From the NCBI GenBank assembly GCA_946481735.1, contig CAMLOU010000115.1, forward strand, positions 1 to 14,102: DNA of 14,102 nucleotides. The letters run 5' to 3'. Source of the DNA: an uncultured Cellvibrio sp. (GTDB taxonomy: Bacteria > Pseudomonadota > Gammaproteobacteria > Pseudomonadales > Cellvibrionaceae). Shown one piece after another: positions 1 to 7,166 of this stretch. Both the position numbers and the translations under genes were made by a program. Position 1 is the first letter of the stretch. Every line of letters starts with the position of its first letter. Under the pieces are notes generated by a model. That model saw nothing but the letters and a program-made list of their open reading frames with translations, was not told the origin of the DNA and did not search any database.

Positions 1-1
1 A

Positions 2-457
2 CTAAAGCGCTTTAAACTTCGGCTGAAAACGAAAACCGATCGCCAAGCGATTCCAGGCATTAATCGCCATAATCATACCTGTCAGATTCACCAACTCTTG
101 CTCGTTAAAGTGCGCCGCTACCGCCTCATAATCTTCATCGTGAACAGCGTGTTGTGACAAACGTGCCAGTGTTTCAGCCCAGCGCAACGCTGCTTGCTCC
201 CGTTCCGAAAACACACCAACTTCTGCCCATGAAGCAACGACATCCAAACGCTCTTGTTGTTCGTCATCGTGGCGTGCTTCGGCGGCGTGCATGTGTTGGC
301 AAAATGCACAGCCATTGATCTGCGAGGTGCGTATTTTTACCAGATGCAAAAGCTTGGGCTCCAGACCGCTGCGAACTGCCTGGTCAAATACCGCGAGGGA
401 TTTCAACAGAGCCGGTTGTAATTCGTAAACACGAGCAGGGGTTAAACGTTCTTTCAT
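2..457 (-). CDS. AhpD-like carboxymuconolactone decarboxylase-family protein
   Basis: A complete 151-residue protein with the AhpD/CMD-family core. The segment INGCAFCQHMH carries Cys50 and Cys53 in a CxxC and His57 three residues later, the redox centre of alkylhydroperoxidase-like members. This points to a small cytoplasmic thiol peroxidase or reductase, although many family members have no known substrate. The Glu that AhpD has twelve residues before the first Cys is His38 here. The ATG is preceded by AGGAGA at good spacing (minus strand, about 460-470). The gene lies 46 bases downstream of the AraC-family regulator on the same strand, so the two are probably co-transcribed or the regulator controls it. 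The family call is firm, the substrate unknown. Confidence 0.85.
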   Translation of the reverse strand: MKERLTPARVYELQPALLKSLAVFDQAVRSGLEPKLLHLVKIRTSQINGCAFCQHMHAAEARHDDEQQERLDVVASWAEVGVFSEREQAALRWAETLARLSQHAVHDEDYEAVAAHFNEQELVNLTGMIMAINAWNRLAIGFRFQPKFKAL

Positions 458-503
458 GACAGTCTCCTTGATTGGGTAGAGACGTCATGATGACCGTGGC
501 AGC

Positions 504-1343
504 TCAGCGAGGATTGTACTTTTGCGACAACTTTTTCTTGCGGTACTGGCCTGGGGTCAGGCCCGTTAACTTTTGAAATTGGCGAATAAAATGGGCCTGG
601 TCATAAAAGCCGACATGATGCGCAACGTCCACCAGGGGGACATGCGGTTGATCACTGATAAGCTTGCGCGCCAGCTTGATGCGACCAAACTGTTTGATCT
701 GCCCCGGTGACAGCCCAACCTCTTCATGAAACTTGCGTTCCAGTTTGCGACGGCTCATGGCGATCTGCTCACACACAGTTTCTATTGAATCAGCGCCATA
801 TATCAATTTAGGTAACAGGTATTGCAGTATGCCCGGCTGCGCTGAACATTGTTCCATTCGGGCCAGCAGCCATTGTTCAACAAGCGTTATGCGCTGCTGC
901 GTTGTGGACAATTCACCGAGGCGCTTTTGCAATTCGTGTAGCGGATGGAATCCGAGATCGATAGCAGAAAATTCTCTGCCTATCCATTCCGGCATCGATA
1001 TGCCCAACAACTGCGCAACACCGCCGGGACGAAAACGAATACCCAGACAATTCTGTTCACCACTGAGGTGAACCCGGTTAACGATCTGTCGGGTGTAAAA
1101 AGAAAGGCGGGGTTCCTGATCCGGCGTAAAGTAAAAATTGATATTGGTGCCGCCGTCCGGATACAGGGTTTCGGTAGAACCTTGCGCCGTAAGGCGGGAC
1201 TGTATTGCCCAATAGCACTGCACCCAGGGACGCAGTGCGACATGCGGCATGAATCGTTGAAACCCCAGATGCCCGAGGTTACCGATAAAGATGTCCGCCG
1301 AAGGCTCAAAAACCGGAGGGTGCATACTCCACCTGTTAGACAT
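504..1343 (-). CDS. AraC-family transcriptional regulator (DUF6597-type sensor domain)
   Basis: A 279-residue regulator. The N-terminal part (about 25-130) resembles the DUF6597 domain found in front of AraC helix-turn-helix domains, with a YPDGGTNINF segment at 61-70 and GIRFRPGG at 101-108. The C-terminal part has two HTH units, about 187-213 and 235-267. The second ends in the typical AraC signature (VGFYDQAHFIRQFQKLTG, then LTPGQYR). The ligand is unknown. Two starts are possible: ATG at 1343 has no clear ribosome-binding site, while ATG at 1325 (273 residues) follows AGGTGGAG closely. The gene is divergent from the AEC permease and upstream of the AhpD-like gene, which are its likely targets. 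Both 13-bp palindrome and promoter signals lie just upstream of its start. Confidence 0.87.
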   Translation of the reverse strand: MSNRWSMHPPVFEPSADIFIGNLGHLGFQRFMPHVALRPWVQCYWAIQSRLTAQGSTETLYPDGGTNINFYFTPDQEPRLSFYTRQIVNRVHLSGEQNCLGIRFRPGGVAQLLGISMPEWIGREFSAIDLGFHPLHELQKRLGELSTTQQRITLVEQWLLARMEQCSAQPGILQYLLPKLIYGADSIETVCEQIAMSRRKLERKFHEEVGLSPGQIKQFGRIKLARKLISDQPHVPLVDVAHHVGFYDQAHFIRQFQKLTGLTPGQYRKKKLSQKYNPR

Positions 1344-1354
1344 GAACAGCCGTT

Positions 1355-1367
1355 ACAGATTATCTGT
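1355..1367. promoter_or_regulatory. 13-bp perfect palindrome, candidate operator between araC-type gene and AEC permease
   Basis: ACAGAT-T-ATCTGT is a perfect 6-1-6 inverted repeat starting 12 bases from the regulator's upstream ATG. It overlaps the -35 of the plus-strand promoter proposed here. A related 10-mer, GTGGCAGATA at 1391-1400, matches the inverted copy TATCTGTCAC at 1361-1370 with one mismatch, giving a larger 10-N20-10 arrangement. Which protein binds is inferred: the adjacent AraC-family regulator is the obvious candidate, but AraC proteins usually prefer direct repeats. Confidence 0.4.
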
Positions 1368-1392
1368 CACAGAGACAAGATTTGATTATAGT
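1364..1392 (+). promoter_or_regulatory. Putative sigma-70 promoter for the AEC permease
   Basis: The -35 candidate is CTGTCA (1364-1369, 4/6 to TTGACA), then a 17-base spacer, then the -10 candidate TATAGT (1387-1392, 5/6 to TATAAT). It points toward the permease GTG at 1452 and would leave a leader of about 50 bases. The -35 lies inside the palindrome, an arrangement typical of repression. Confidence 0.45.
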
Positions 1393-1451
1393 GGCAGATA
1401 GTGACCAGCGTAAGCTGAACCTATTGAACTCACCCATCCATTGGAGGAACA

Positions 1452-2414
1452 GTGTCAGACGCATCGGCTATTAACACATTCAGTTTCGCCTTTTCCGTCA
1501 CGGCACCGATTTTTCTTATGGTACTGATCGGCATGGCGTTAAAGCGCCTGCGGATGATCACCGAAGAGTTTATCGATACCGCATCCAAACTGGTGTTTAA
1601 CCTGGGCCTGCCCACGCTGCTATTCACCAGCAGTGCAACCACCGATTTCTCTCGGTTGGCTGATATGAATTTATTGCTGGCCATGTGTCTGATGACACTG
1701 ACCGTCTTTACCTTAACGCAAGTGACCGCGCGCTGGCACGTGCAGCAAACACGCGATGAAGGAGTGTTTGTCCAGGGAGCGTTTCGCGGCAACCTGGTTA
1801 TCACCGGCCTGGCATTTTGTGCCAACGCTTACGGCGAGCAAGGCCTGGCCATTGCGGCGCTACCCGTGGCCATGACCGTCGTGCTGTACAACTTGTTATC
1901 GGTTTACACCCTGAATCGCAGCCTCAATCAAGGCAACGGAAAAACCTGGCACAAGACCTGGCGCGGCATCCTGCGCAATCCGTTAATTCTGGCAATTGTG
2001 GCAGGCTTTGCGTTCAATGGCCTCGGTGTCGGCTTGCCGCGTGTGATCCTCGACAGTGCCAATTACCTTGGTCAAATGGTCTTGCCGCTTGCATTAATCT
2101 GTATCGGTGGTGCGCTGGATTTGAAACAATTGCGGCGTATTGATCAGGCCGCTTTTACGGCGACCCTGTGGAAATTAATTCTTTCGCCTTTACTCGCCTG
2201 CGCTATCGCCATCGGTTTGGGAACACGCGGAGAAAGTCTTGCCATTATTTTTTTACTCGCCGCCTCGCCATCAGCCACTGTCAGTTTTGTGATGGTGCAA
2301 GCCATGGGCGGTAATGGAAAACTGGCAGCGAATATCATCGTGCAAACGACGTTAATGGCGATGATCAGCGTAACAGCGGGATTGTGGTTGTTGCAGTGGT
2401 CAGGCTTGGTGTAA
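1452..2414 (+). CDS. AEC-family transporter (auxin efflux carrier-like permease)
   Basis: A 320-residue, very hydrophobic inner-membrane protein with about ten predicted membrane segments in two halves, of normal length for the AEC family. Family-typical segments are NLGLPTLLF (50-58), FRGNLVITG (111-119), RNPLILAIVAG (175-185), PLALICIGGALDL (212-224) and ASPSATVSFVMVQAMGG (271-287). Bacterial members export or import small organic acids such as malate or malonate, but the substrate cannot be read from the sequence. The start is GTG, supported by GGAGG at 1443-1447. It is the only plus-strand gene recognised here, divergent from the AraC-type regulator and convergent with the GNAT gene, whose stop lies six bases beyond this one. 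No terminator is visible in that gap. Confidence 0.88.
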   Translation: MSDASAINTFSFAFSVTAPIFLMVLIGMALKRLRMITEEFIDTASKLVFNLGLPTLLFTSSATTDFSRLADMNLLLAMCLMTLTVFTLTQVTARWHVQQTRDEGVFVQGAFRGNLVITGLAFCANAYGEQGLAIAALPVAMTVVLYNLLSVYTLNRSLNQGNGKTWHKTWRGILRNPLILAIVAGFAFNGLGVGLPRVILDSANYLGQMVLPLALICIGGALDLKQLRRIDQAAFTATLWKLILSPLLACAIAIGLGTRGESLAIIFLLAASPSATVSFVMVQAMGGNGKLAANIIVQTTLMAMISVTAGLWLLQWSGLV

Positions 2415-2420
2415 AACCGG

Positions 2421-2903
2421 CTACAGCCATTTTTGCCAAAACAATGCGTTACCCATTTGCGGGTCCAGTTCATAGCCGGCGAAGCCGAATTTTTTATACG
2501 CTGCTTGTGCGGCGGTGTTGCCTTCCAATACTTCGAGCGTGATTTTGCAGCAATCTTTTTGCTGCGCGATACGTTCAACGTAGGTGAGCATGGCCTGACT
2601 GATGTGGCGACCGCGATAATCCTGCCGCACAACAATATCGTGGATATTGATTAAGGGGCGCGCCTTAAAGGTAGAGAAACCTTCAAAACAATTCACCAGG
2701 CCCACTGCCCGATCATCCACATAACACAACACAGTGAATGCAAAGGATCGTTCGGCAAGTTTTTCCACAATGCATTGCGCTACCGCGTCATCCAGTGGCT
2801 TGCCACCGCCCATCGGGTCACGCGCGTAGTGATCAAGCAGTGCCACAATATCGCGCGCGTGCCGGGGGTTGGCATAGTCGGCGAGAAAAACATCAGGGTT
2901 CAT
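2421..2903 (-). CDS. GNAT-family N-acetyltransferase
   Basis: A 160-residue protein of single GNAT-domain length, predicted to move an acetyl group from acetyl-CoA to an unknown amine. Motif A is the strand INIHDIVVRQDY (85-96) followed by RGRHISQAML (97-106). Motif B is LEVLEGNTAAQAAYKKFGF (123-141), with the usual Asn, Ala, Tyr and GF. In the acetyl-CoA pyrophosphate loop the common RGxGxG/A reads RGRHIS, so the second and third small residues are His100 and Ser102. The start ATG has an AGG about ten bases upstream. It follows the FHA gene by 36 bases on the same strand, so the two may be co-transcribed. The family is clear, the substrate unknown. Confidence 0.85.
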   Translation of the reverse strand: MNPDVFLADYANPRHARDIVALLDHYARDPMGGGKPLDDAVAQCIVEKLAERSFAFTVLCYVDDRAVGLVNCFEGFSTFKARPLINIHDIVVRQDYRGRHISQAMLTYVERIAQQKDCCKITLEVLEGNTAAQAAYKKFGFAGYELDPQMGNALFWQKWL

Positions 2904-2939
2904 AACACGACACCTGATCGATGTCGGAAGGTGCTGGTA

Positions 2940-3341
2940 TCACGTACTTGGCGCGCGTGCGGCGCGGGTTTTAATTTTAAAGAGAATGCGCTCGCCATCA
3001 TCACCATCGCTGTTGATCGCAGCGCCCAACTTAAAGCAGCCGTTGCCGATTAATGGGGTGGACTCATTCTGGATGCGAAAACTTTGTGACAGGGACAGTT
3101 GAATAAAGGTGCCGTTGCGGCTGAAATCACGCAACATAAATTTGCCACCATGAAACTCGACAGCACAGTGTTTGCGCGATGCAAATTCAGAACTGACTGA
3201 CAAGCCGGCACTGGTGTCGTTGCGTCCGATTTCGAAGGGTGTCTCTTCGGGAGAAACCATCACCGGAAAGCCGTGATAGTAAAGTTCCAATACAATTTTG
3301 TCCGACTCCGGATAATCCGTATTCAGCACAGTGGATTCCAT
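2940..3341 (-). CDS. FHA-domain protein
   Basis: A small cytoplasmic protein (133 residues from the chosen start) made almost entirely of one forkhead-associated domain, which binds phosphothreonine peptides. The conserved FHA residues are present: IGR at 38-40, SRKH at 55-58 and NGT at 76-78, covering the Arg, Ser and Asn that contact the phosphopeptide in known FHA domains. There is no membrane segment or other domain. ATG at 3341 was chosen because GGAG lies about ten bases upstream. An in-frame GTG at 3392 would add 17 residues but has only a weak AGGG upstream. No kinase, phosphatase or secretion gene is nearby, so its partner is unknown. It lies 87 bases after the lactonase gene and 36 before the GNAT gene on the same strand. 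Confidence 0.85.
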   Translation of the reverse strand: MESTVLNTDYPESDKIVLELYYHGFPVMVSPEETPFEIGRNDTSAGLSVSSEFASRKHCAVEFHGGKFMLRDFSRNGTFIQLSLSQSFRIQNESTPLIGNGCFKLGAAINSDGDDGERILFKIKTRAARAPST

Positions 3342-3428
3342 AACACGCTTCTCCAAGGTCTTGTCGGTTAGCAGGGTTTTCGCCGGAAACACTACCCTGC
3401 CAGGCCGAATATTACAAGGGACCAGAAC

Positions 3429-4316
3429 TCACTCGGGCCGATACCAGGCTTCTGGCAATCCGCACACATCAGTCTGGTAAATAAATAAGGCGCCGGCGTG
3501 CGGCTGGACAGACAACTGTGAGCTGCTGAGCCCTTTGCGCGCGCTGGTGATAAAAAGCCAGTTCATCTCAGGGCCACCAAATGCCACGCAGGTTGGCTGC
3601 GTAATCGGCAAATTCAGGATGCGGTCAACCTCCCCCGCCGGTGAATAACGCACAACGCGACCACCACCCCATTGCGCATTCCACAGGTAACCTTCGGCAT
3701 CAACACAAGCACCATCCGGTTCAATACCGGGCGGCACTTTTGCAAAGATTTTTTTATTGCTGAGCTGGCCCTGCTGCGCATCAAAATCATAGACATCTAT
3801 CTGGTAATTCGGTGAATCAGCGTGATACAGCTTGCGCGCATCCGGGCTCCAGCACAGGGCATTGGAAATGCGCAAACCCTCCAGGTGTCGGGTCACGCCT
3901 TGCTGCCGGTCAAGACAATAAAGCGCGGCGGCTTGACCATCCGATAGTTGCTGTTCCACGGTGGTACCCGCCCAGAATCGCCCTTGACGGTCTACCCTGC
4001 CATCGTTGAAACGATTGCCGGGTAATGCAAGCTCGGGCCGGGCGATCCAATCACAACGACGGGAATCCAAATCAAACCATGCAAACCCGGACGCAAGCGC
4101 GAGCAACAACCGTGAATCACCTTCAACAAACGCAAAACTACCCACCGGCTCCGGTGTCATCCACTCATCCAGTTTTTTTTCAGCAGGAGCGTAGCGATAC
4201 AATTTAGCGGCATGAATGTCCGTCCACCAGACACTTTGGTCGTGCTGATTCCATTGCACACCCTCACCGAGAATATTTTCGCAAACGATTGTATCGAGCA
4301 GCTGAAACCGGGACAT
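3429..4316 (-). CDS. SMP-30/gluconolactonase-family sugar lactonase
   Basis: A 295-residue six-bladed beta-propeller of the SMP-30/GNL/LRE family, the usual length. The residues that bind the divalent metal in characterised members can be placed: Glu18 (ILGEGVQW), Asn104 (NRFNDGRVD), Asn152 (ISNALCW) and Asp201 (EPDGACVD). The expected reaction is hydrolysis of an aldonolactone to the aldonate in the cytoplasm. Next to an SDR aldose dehydrogenase and a sugar symporter, it would open the lactone that the dehydrogenase makes, in a De Ley-Doudoroff or Weimberg-type route. No signal peptide is visible. The ATG has no strong ribosome-binding site. It lies 57 bases after the symporter gene, with a stem-loop in that gap. 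The enzyme class is firm, the exact lactone inferred. Confidence 0.9.
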   Translation of the reverse strand: MSRFQLLDTIVCENILGEGVQWNQHDQSVWWTDIHAAKLYRYAPAEKKLDEWMTPEPVGSFAFVEGDSRLLLALASGFAWFDLDSRRCDWIARPELALPGNRFNDGRVDRQGRFWAGTTVEQQLSDGQAAALYCLDRQQGVTRHLEGLRISNALCWSPDARKLYHADSPNYQIDVYDFDAQQGQLSNKKIFAKVPPGIEPDGACVDAEGYLWNAQWGGGRVVRYSPAGEVDRILNLPITQPTCVAFGGPEMNWLFITSARKGLSSSQLSVQPHAGALFIYQTDVCGLPEAWYRPE

Positions 4317-4347
4317 GAATTACCAGAATATTAAAAGTACCACAGAA

Positions 4348-4367
4348 ACGCCCCTCGAAAGGGGCGT
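4348..4367 (-). terminator. Stem-loop between symporter and lactonase genes (partial terminator or mRNA stabiliser)
   Basis: A perfect 8-bp stem, ACGCCCCT/AGGGGCGT, has a four-base loop that reads TTCG on the minus strand. It sits just after the symporter stop. Only TTTC follows on the minus strand, so termination would be inefficient. It could reduce expression of the downstream lactonase or protect the 3' end of the upstream mRNA. Confidence 0.5.
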
Positions 4368-4373
4368 ATGGGA

Positions 4374-5939
4374 TTACCACCAGGCAACATAAAGGGCGAT
4401 GAGAATCATGATTACGCCCACAGTTGCAATATTGAAAGATGTTTTGGTTTTAAATTCTATACCCTGCAGATCAACAGCTTTTTCCTGGTCCTTACCATCG
4501 GTAAGCAAGCTGATGGCGATGGCCAGTACCGCACATAGAATAAAGACAAGACCAACACGATCCATAAAAGGTAGCTGAGGCCAAAGAAAATAAAATAAGG
4601 TAGAGAGAATAAACGATCCGAGCGCCGCTGCTAACGCTGATGATGCAGTTGCTTTTTTCCAAAAGAAACCTAACAGGAATATCACGACAATTCCCGGCGT
4701 AAAAAAGCCGGTAAACTCCTGGATATATTGAAATGCTTGATCCAGATTGCCCAACAATGGCTTGGCAACAACGACAGCGATAATCATGGAAAGCAGCGCA
4801 ACCGAGCGACCAATCAGAACCGTTTTCTTATCGGAGGCATTCGGATTAATCATTTGCTTATAGATATCCATGGTGAAAATAGTAGAAATACTGTTCGTCA
4901 TGGAACCCAGAGATGAAGCAATAGCGGCGACCAATGCTGCGAATGTAATGCCAAGCAATCCATGCGGAACAAGCTTCATCATTTCCGGATACGCCTGGTC
5001 AGGTTTGGAAAGATCAGGGGCCAACATAGCTGCAGCAATGCCTGGAACAACTACAATAATCGGCATGAGCAATTTCAGGTATGCCGCAAATGCGATCCCT
5101 TTCTGCGCCTCCGCAAGACTTTTCGCCGCCAATGCACGTTGGGTAATGTATTGGTTGAAGCCCCAGTAAGAGAAATTCATCACCCACATTCCGCCGAGCA
5201 GCACAGACAGTCCGGGTAAACTCACATAGTTGGGGTTGGACTCATCCAGAATCATGTCAAATTTTTCAGGCATCTCAGCGAGTAACATCGAGAAACCTTG
5301 CCACGCTCCGTTACCCTCTGCGATTCTATCCAGAGCAAGATAGGACACTAAAAATCCACCGAATACTAACAACACCACCTGGATAATATCGGTCAGGGCA
5401 ACCGCTTTCATGCCACCGTAAATAGAGTAGCCAATTGAGAAGACTGCCAGAAAAATGAGCCCATAAACCATATCAAAACCGGTAATCGCATTAATAGCCA
5501 AGGCGCCCAGCCAGAGAATGGAGGTTAGGTTGACCAGGATATAAACACCAAGCCAAAACACCGCCATAATAATGCGCACGCGATGATCATAACGATCTTC
5601 CAGGAATTGCGGCATGGTATAGATGCCTTTAGCAAGGAAGATTGGCAGGAAATATTTGCCGACAATAATCAGGGTAATCGCGGCCATCCACTCATAGGAA
5701 GCGATTGCCATACCGATGGCAAATCCCGAGCCGGACATACCGATAATTTGTTCAGCAGAAATATTGGCCGCAATCAGCGAGGCACCGATTGCCCACCAAG
5801 GGAGAGACTTACCGGCAAGAAAATAATCTTCGGCGTTTTTTTGATGACCGGCTTTTTCGCGGGATACCCACCAGGCAATAAAAACCAGTGCGATGCCGTA
5901 AAGGCAAAACACCGCCATATCAAGCGAATTCAGATTCAC
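4374..5939 (-). CDS. Sodium/sugar symporter of the SSS family (vSGLT-like, probably galactose/glucose)
   Basis: A 521-residue inner-membrane protein with about 13-14 membrane segments, close in length and sequence to the Vibrio Na+/galactose transporter vSGLT as I recall it. Positions matching vSGLT sugar ligands are kept: Asn59 and Gln64 (AANISAEQ), Glu83 (YEW), Asn255, Tyr258 and Trp259 (NFSYWGFNQY), Lys289 and Gln404 (QAFQYIQ). The Na+-site serines correspond to Ser342 and Ser343 (AIASSLGSM). One sugar-contact Ser of vSGLT (Ser91) is Ala86 here. The start is GTG with GAGG seven bases upstream. It sits between the SDR dehydrogenase (100 bases upstream) and the lactonase, so it most likely imports the sugar those enzymes oxidise. 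D-galactose is favoured by the vSGLT likeness, but glucose or a pentose is possible. Confidence 0.92.
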   Translation of the reverse strand: MNLNSLDMAVFCLYGIALVFIAWWVSREKAGHQKNAEDYFLAGKSLPWWAIGASLIAANISAEQIIGMSGSGFAIGMAIASYEWMAAITLIIVGKYFLPIFLAKGIYTMPQFLEDRYDHRVRIIMAVFWLGVYILVNLTSILWLGALAINAITGFDMVYGLIFLAVFSIGYSIYGGMKAVALTDIIQVVLLVFGGFLVSYLALDRIAEGNGAWQGFSMLLAEMPEKFDMILDESNPNYVSLPGLSVLLGGMWVMNFSYWGFNQYITQRALAAKSLAEAQKGIAFAAYLKLLMPIIVVVPGIAAAMLAPDLSKPDQAYPEMMKLVPHGLLGITFAALVAAIASSLGSMTNSISTIFTMDIYKQMINPNASDKKTVLIGRSVALLSMIIAVVVAKPLLGNLDQAFQYIQEFTGFFTPGIVVIFLLGFFWKKATASSALAAALGSFILSTLFYFLWPQLPFMDRVGLVFILCAVLAIAISLLTDGKDQEKAVDLQGIEFKTKTSFNIATVGVIMILIALYVAWW

Positions 5940-6008
5940 GTCTTTTCCTCGTTAGTTGTTTGTTGACATCACTGTGTATTTTTTATTTCCCTTGCCTCGT
6001 TATTGCTC

Positions 6009-6024
6009 GGATGCTGGTGCATCC
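6009..6024. other. Short stem-loop between SDR and symporter genes
   Basis: GGATGC-TGGT-GCATCC is a perfect 6-bp stem with a four-base loop, about 15 bases beyond the SDR stop. On the minus strand, where the flanking genes are read, no T-run follows, so it is not a standard terminator for them. It may slow transcription or set the mRNA end. The rest of the 100-base gap is AT-rich and carries the symporter ribosome-binding site. Confidence 0.3.
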
Positions 6025-6039
6025 TTTCTTATAATTTTT

Positions 6040-6825
6040 TTACGCGCGGCCGCCATCAACCACAAATTGCTGGGAGGTGATCATCGCGGCATCATCTGAA
6101 GCGAGAAACAACGCCATCTTGGCAACGTCGTGCGCGCCGAGGCGCTTTTTCAGGCATACCCGCTTCATCCATTCGTGTTCCTGCTCCGGCGTCAACCATT
6201 TTTCCAGTTGTTTGGGTGTTGCGACCCAGCCGGGCAAGATCGAATTCACGCGAATATTATCTCCGCCAAAATCCGTGGCCAGCGCTTTGGTGATACCCAA
6301 CATACCGGCTTTGGCGGTGATATAACTGGCCAGGTTCGGCGGACCGAACTGGGTATTGATTGAACTGATATTCAGGATCGCCCCGCCACCTTGGGCAATC
6401 ATCATGGGCTGCACAGCTTGTGCCGCAAAAAACGCCGGGTGCAGGTTTACCGCCAGGCCGTCCAGCCACTGCTGCTCTGTCAGCGTACGCACGTCGTAAC
6501 GCTGGTCATCAGCCGCGTTGTTAATCAGAACGGTTATGTCCCCGAGTGCCTGTTGCACTGCGGCAATACTGGAACGGAGTGCTGCAATATCACTGACATC
6601 ACATCGCATAAACCAAGGGCGCTTGAGCCCCTTTGCCTCGATCTCATCACACAGTGTATCGGCGGCTTGCTGATCAATATCCACGAAGGCTACCGCGGCA
6701 TCCTGTACGGCAAAGGCTTCCACCAGACTGGCACCTATACCGCTGGCACCACCGGTAATAAATACCCTGCGCGATGCCAGGCTGGCATAGCGCGTATAGC
6801 CCTGATGGGTCGAATAGCTGTACAT
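6040..6825 (-). CDS. SDR-family NAD-dependent aldose 1-dehydrogenase (probable)
   Basis: A 261-residue classical short-chain dehydrogenase. The nucleotide-binding TGGASGIG is at 24-31 and Asp49 ends the second strand (AFVDID), which predicts NAD+ over NADP+. The catalytic set is Ser155, Tyr168 and Lys172 (YITAK), with PG at 198-199. The usual NNAG is NNAA (102-105). The C-terminal half, QLEKWLTPEQEHE to LFLASDDA, resembles the Caulobacter xylose dehydrogenase group as I recall it, so oxidation of an aldose at C1 to the lactone fits. The neighbouring vSGLT-like symporter, lactonase and DgoR-like regulator favour galactose, with arabinose, xylose or fucose as alternatives. The ATG is preceded by GGGAG nine bases upstream. 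It is probably the first gene of the operon with the symporter and lactonase. Confidence 0.88.
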   Translation of the reverse strand: MYSYSTHQGYTRYASLASRRVFITGGASGIGASLVEAFAVQDAAVAFVDIDQQAADTLCDEIEAKGLKRPWFMRCDVSDIAALRSSIAAVQQALGDITVLINNAADDQRYDVRTLTEQQWLDGLAVNLHPAFFAAQAVQPMMIAQGGGAILNISSINTQFGPPNLASYITAKAGMLGITKALATDFGGDNIRVNSILPGWVATPKQLEKWLTPEQEHEWMKRVCLKKRLGAHDVAKMALFLASDDAAMITSQQFVVDGGRA

Positions 6826-7166
6826 GTCATTAAACTCCCGCGACGTTCAGTCGCCGCTGGCTTGGCTGAAACCGGGGTTTCAATCCAGTGGAGGAACCGG
6901 TTAACCCCGGCGCTGTGTCCTGTGAGACTGGCGCCATTTTACCTATGTTCCCCTGTGCATCATTTATATCCCCGACAATCATCTTCCAGGCTCCCGTGCA
7001 CCGCAGGGGAGCATAGCGGACCGGCACGACTTTACCACAGGCACTTCGGGTGCTGCGCGAGTCCTTCCGACAAAGGGAGCGCATCCTGCCAGAATTCAGG
7101 GCGCGGGTTCAAGGTAAGTGATTCCCTGACCAAGGCCCTGTCTTTACGGCGGAAACGTGAGGTACC
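6826..7166. other. 341-base intergenic region upstream of the sugar operon
   Basis: I see no convincing gene here: the possible short reading frames look like no known protein. It should hold the promoter of the SDR-symporter-lactonase operon. A minus-strand TATAAA at 6968-6963 could be a -10, but no good -35 accompanies it. Symmetric elements are CCGGGGTT (6872-6879) with its inverse AACCCCGG (6903-6910), the overlapping palindromes AACCGGTT and GGTTAACC (6895-6906), and TGAGGTACCTCA (7158-7169), which straddles the stop codon of the gntR-type gene. Any could be an operator for that regulator, but none stands out statistically. Confidence 0.35.

Noticed and set aside
5963..5968. TTGACA on the plus strand between SDR and symporter genes
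   Set aside because: It would drive transcription antisense to the SDR gene and no good -10 is at the right distance. Probably chance in an AT-rich gap.
5947..6002. 8-bp direct repeat CCTCGTTA, 48 bases apart
   Set aside because: Only two copies. One is simply the symporter ribosome-binding site, so chance similarity explains it.
6830..7084. A short minus-strand frame (84 codons) in the gap before the SDR gene
   Set aside because: It has no domain or membrane pattern I recognise, its composition looks non-coding, and it runs into the SDR ribosome-binding site.
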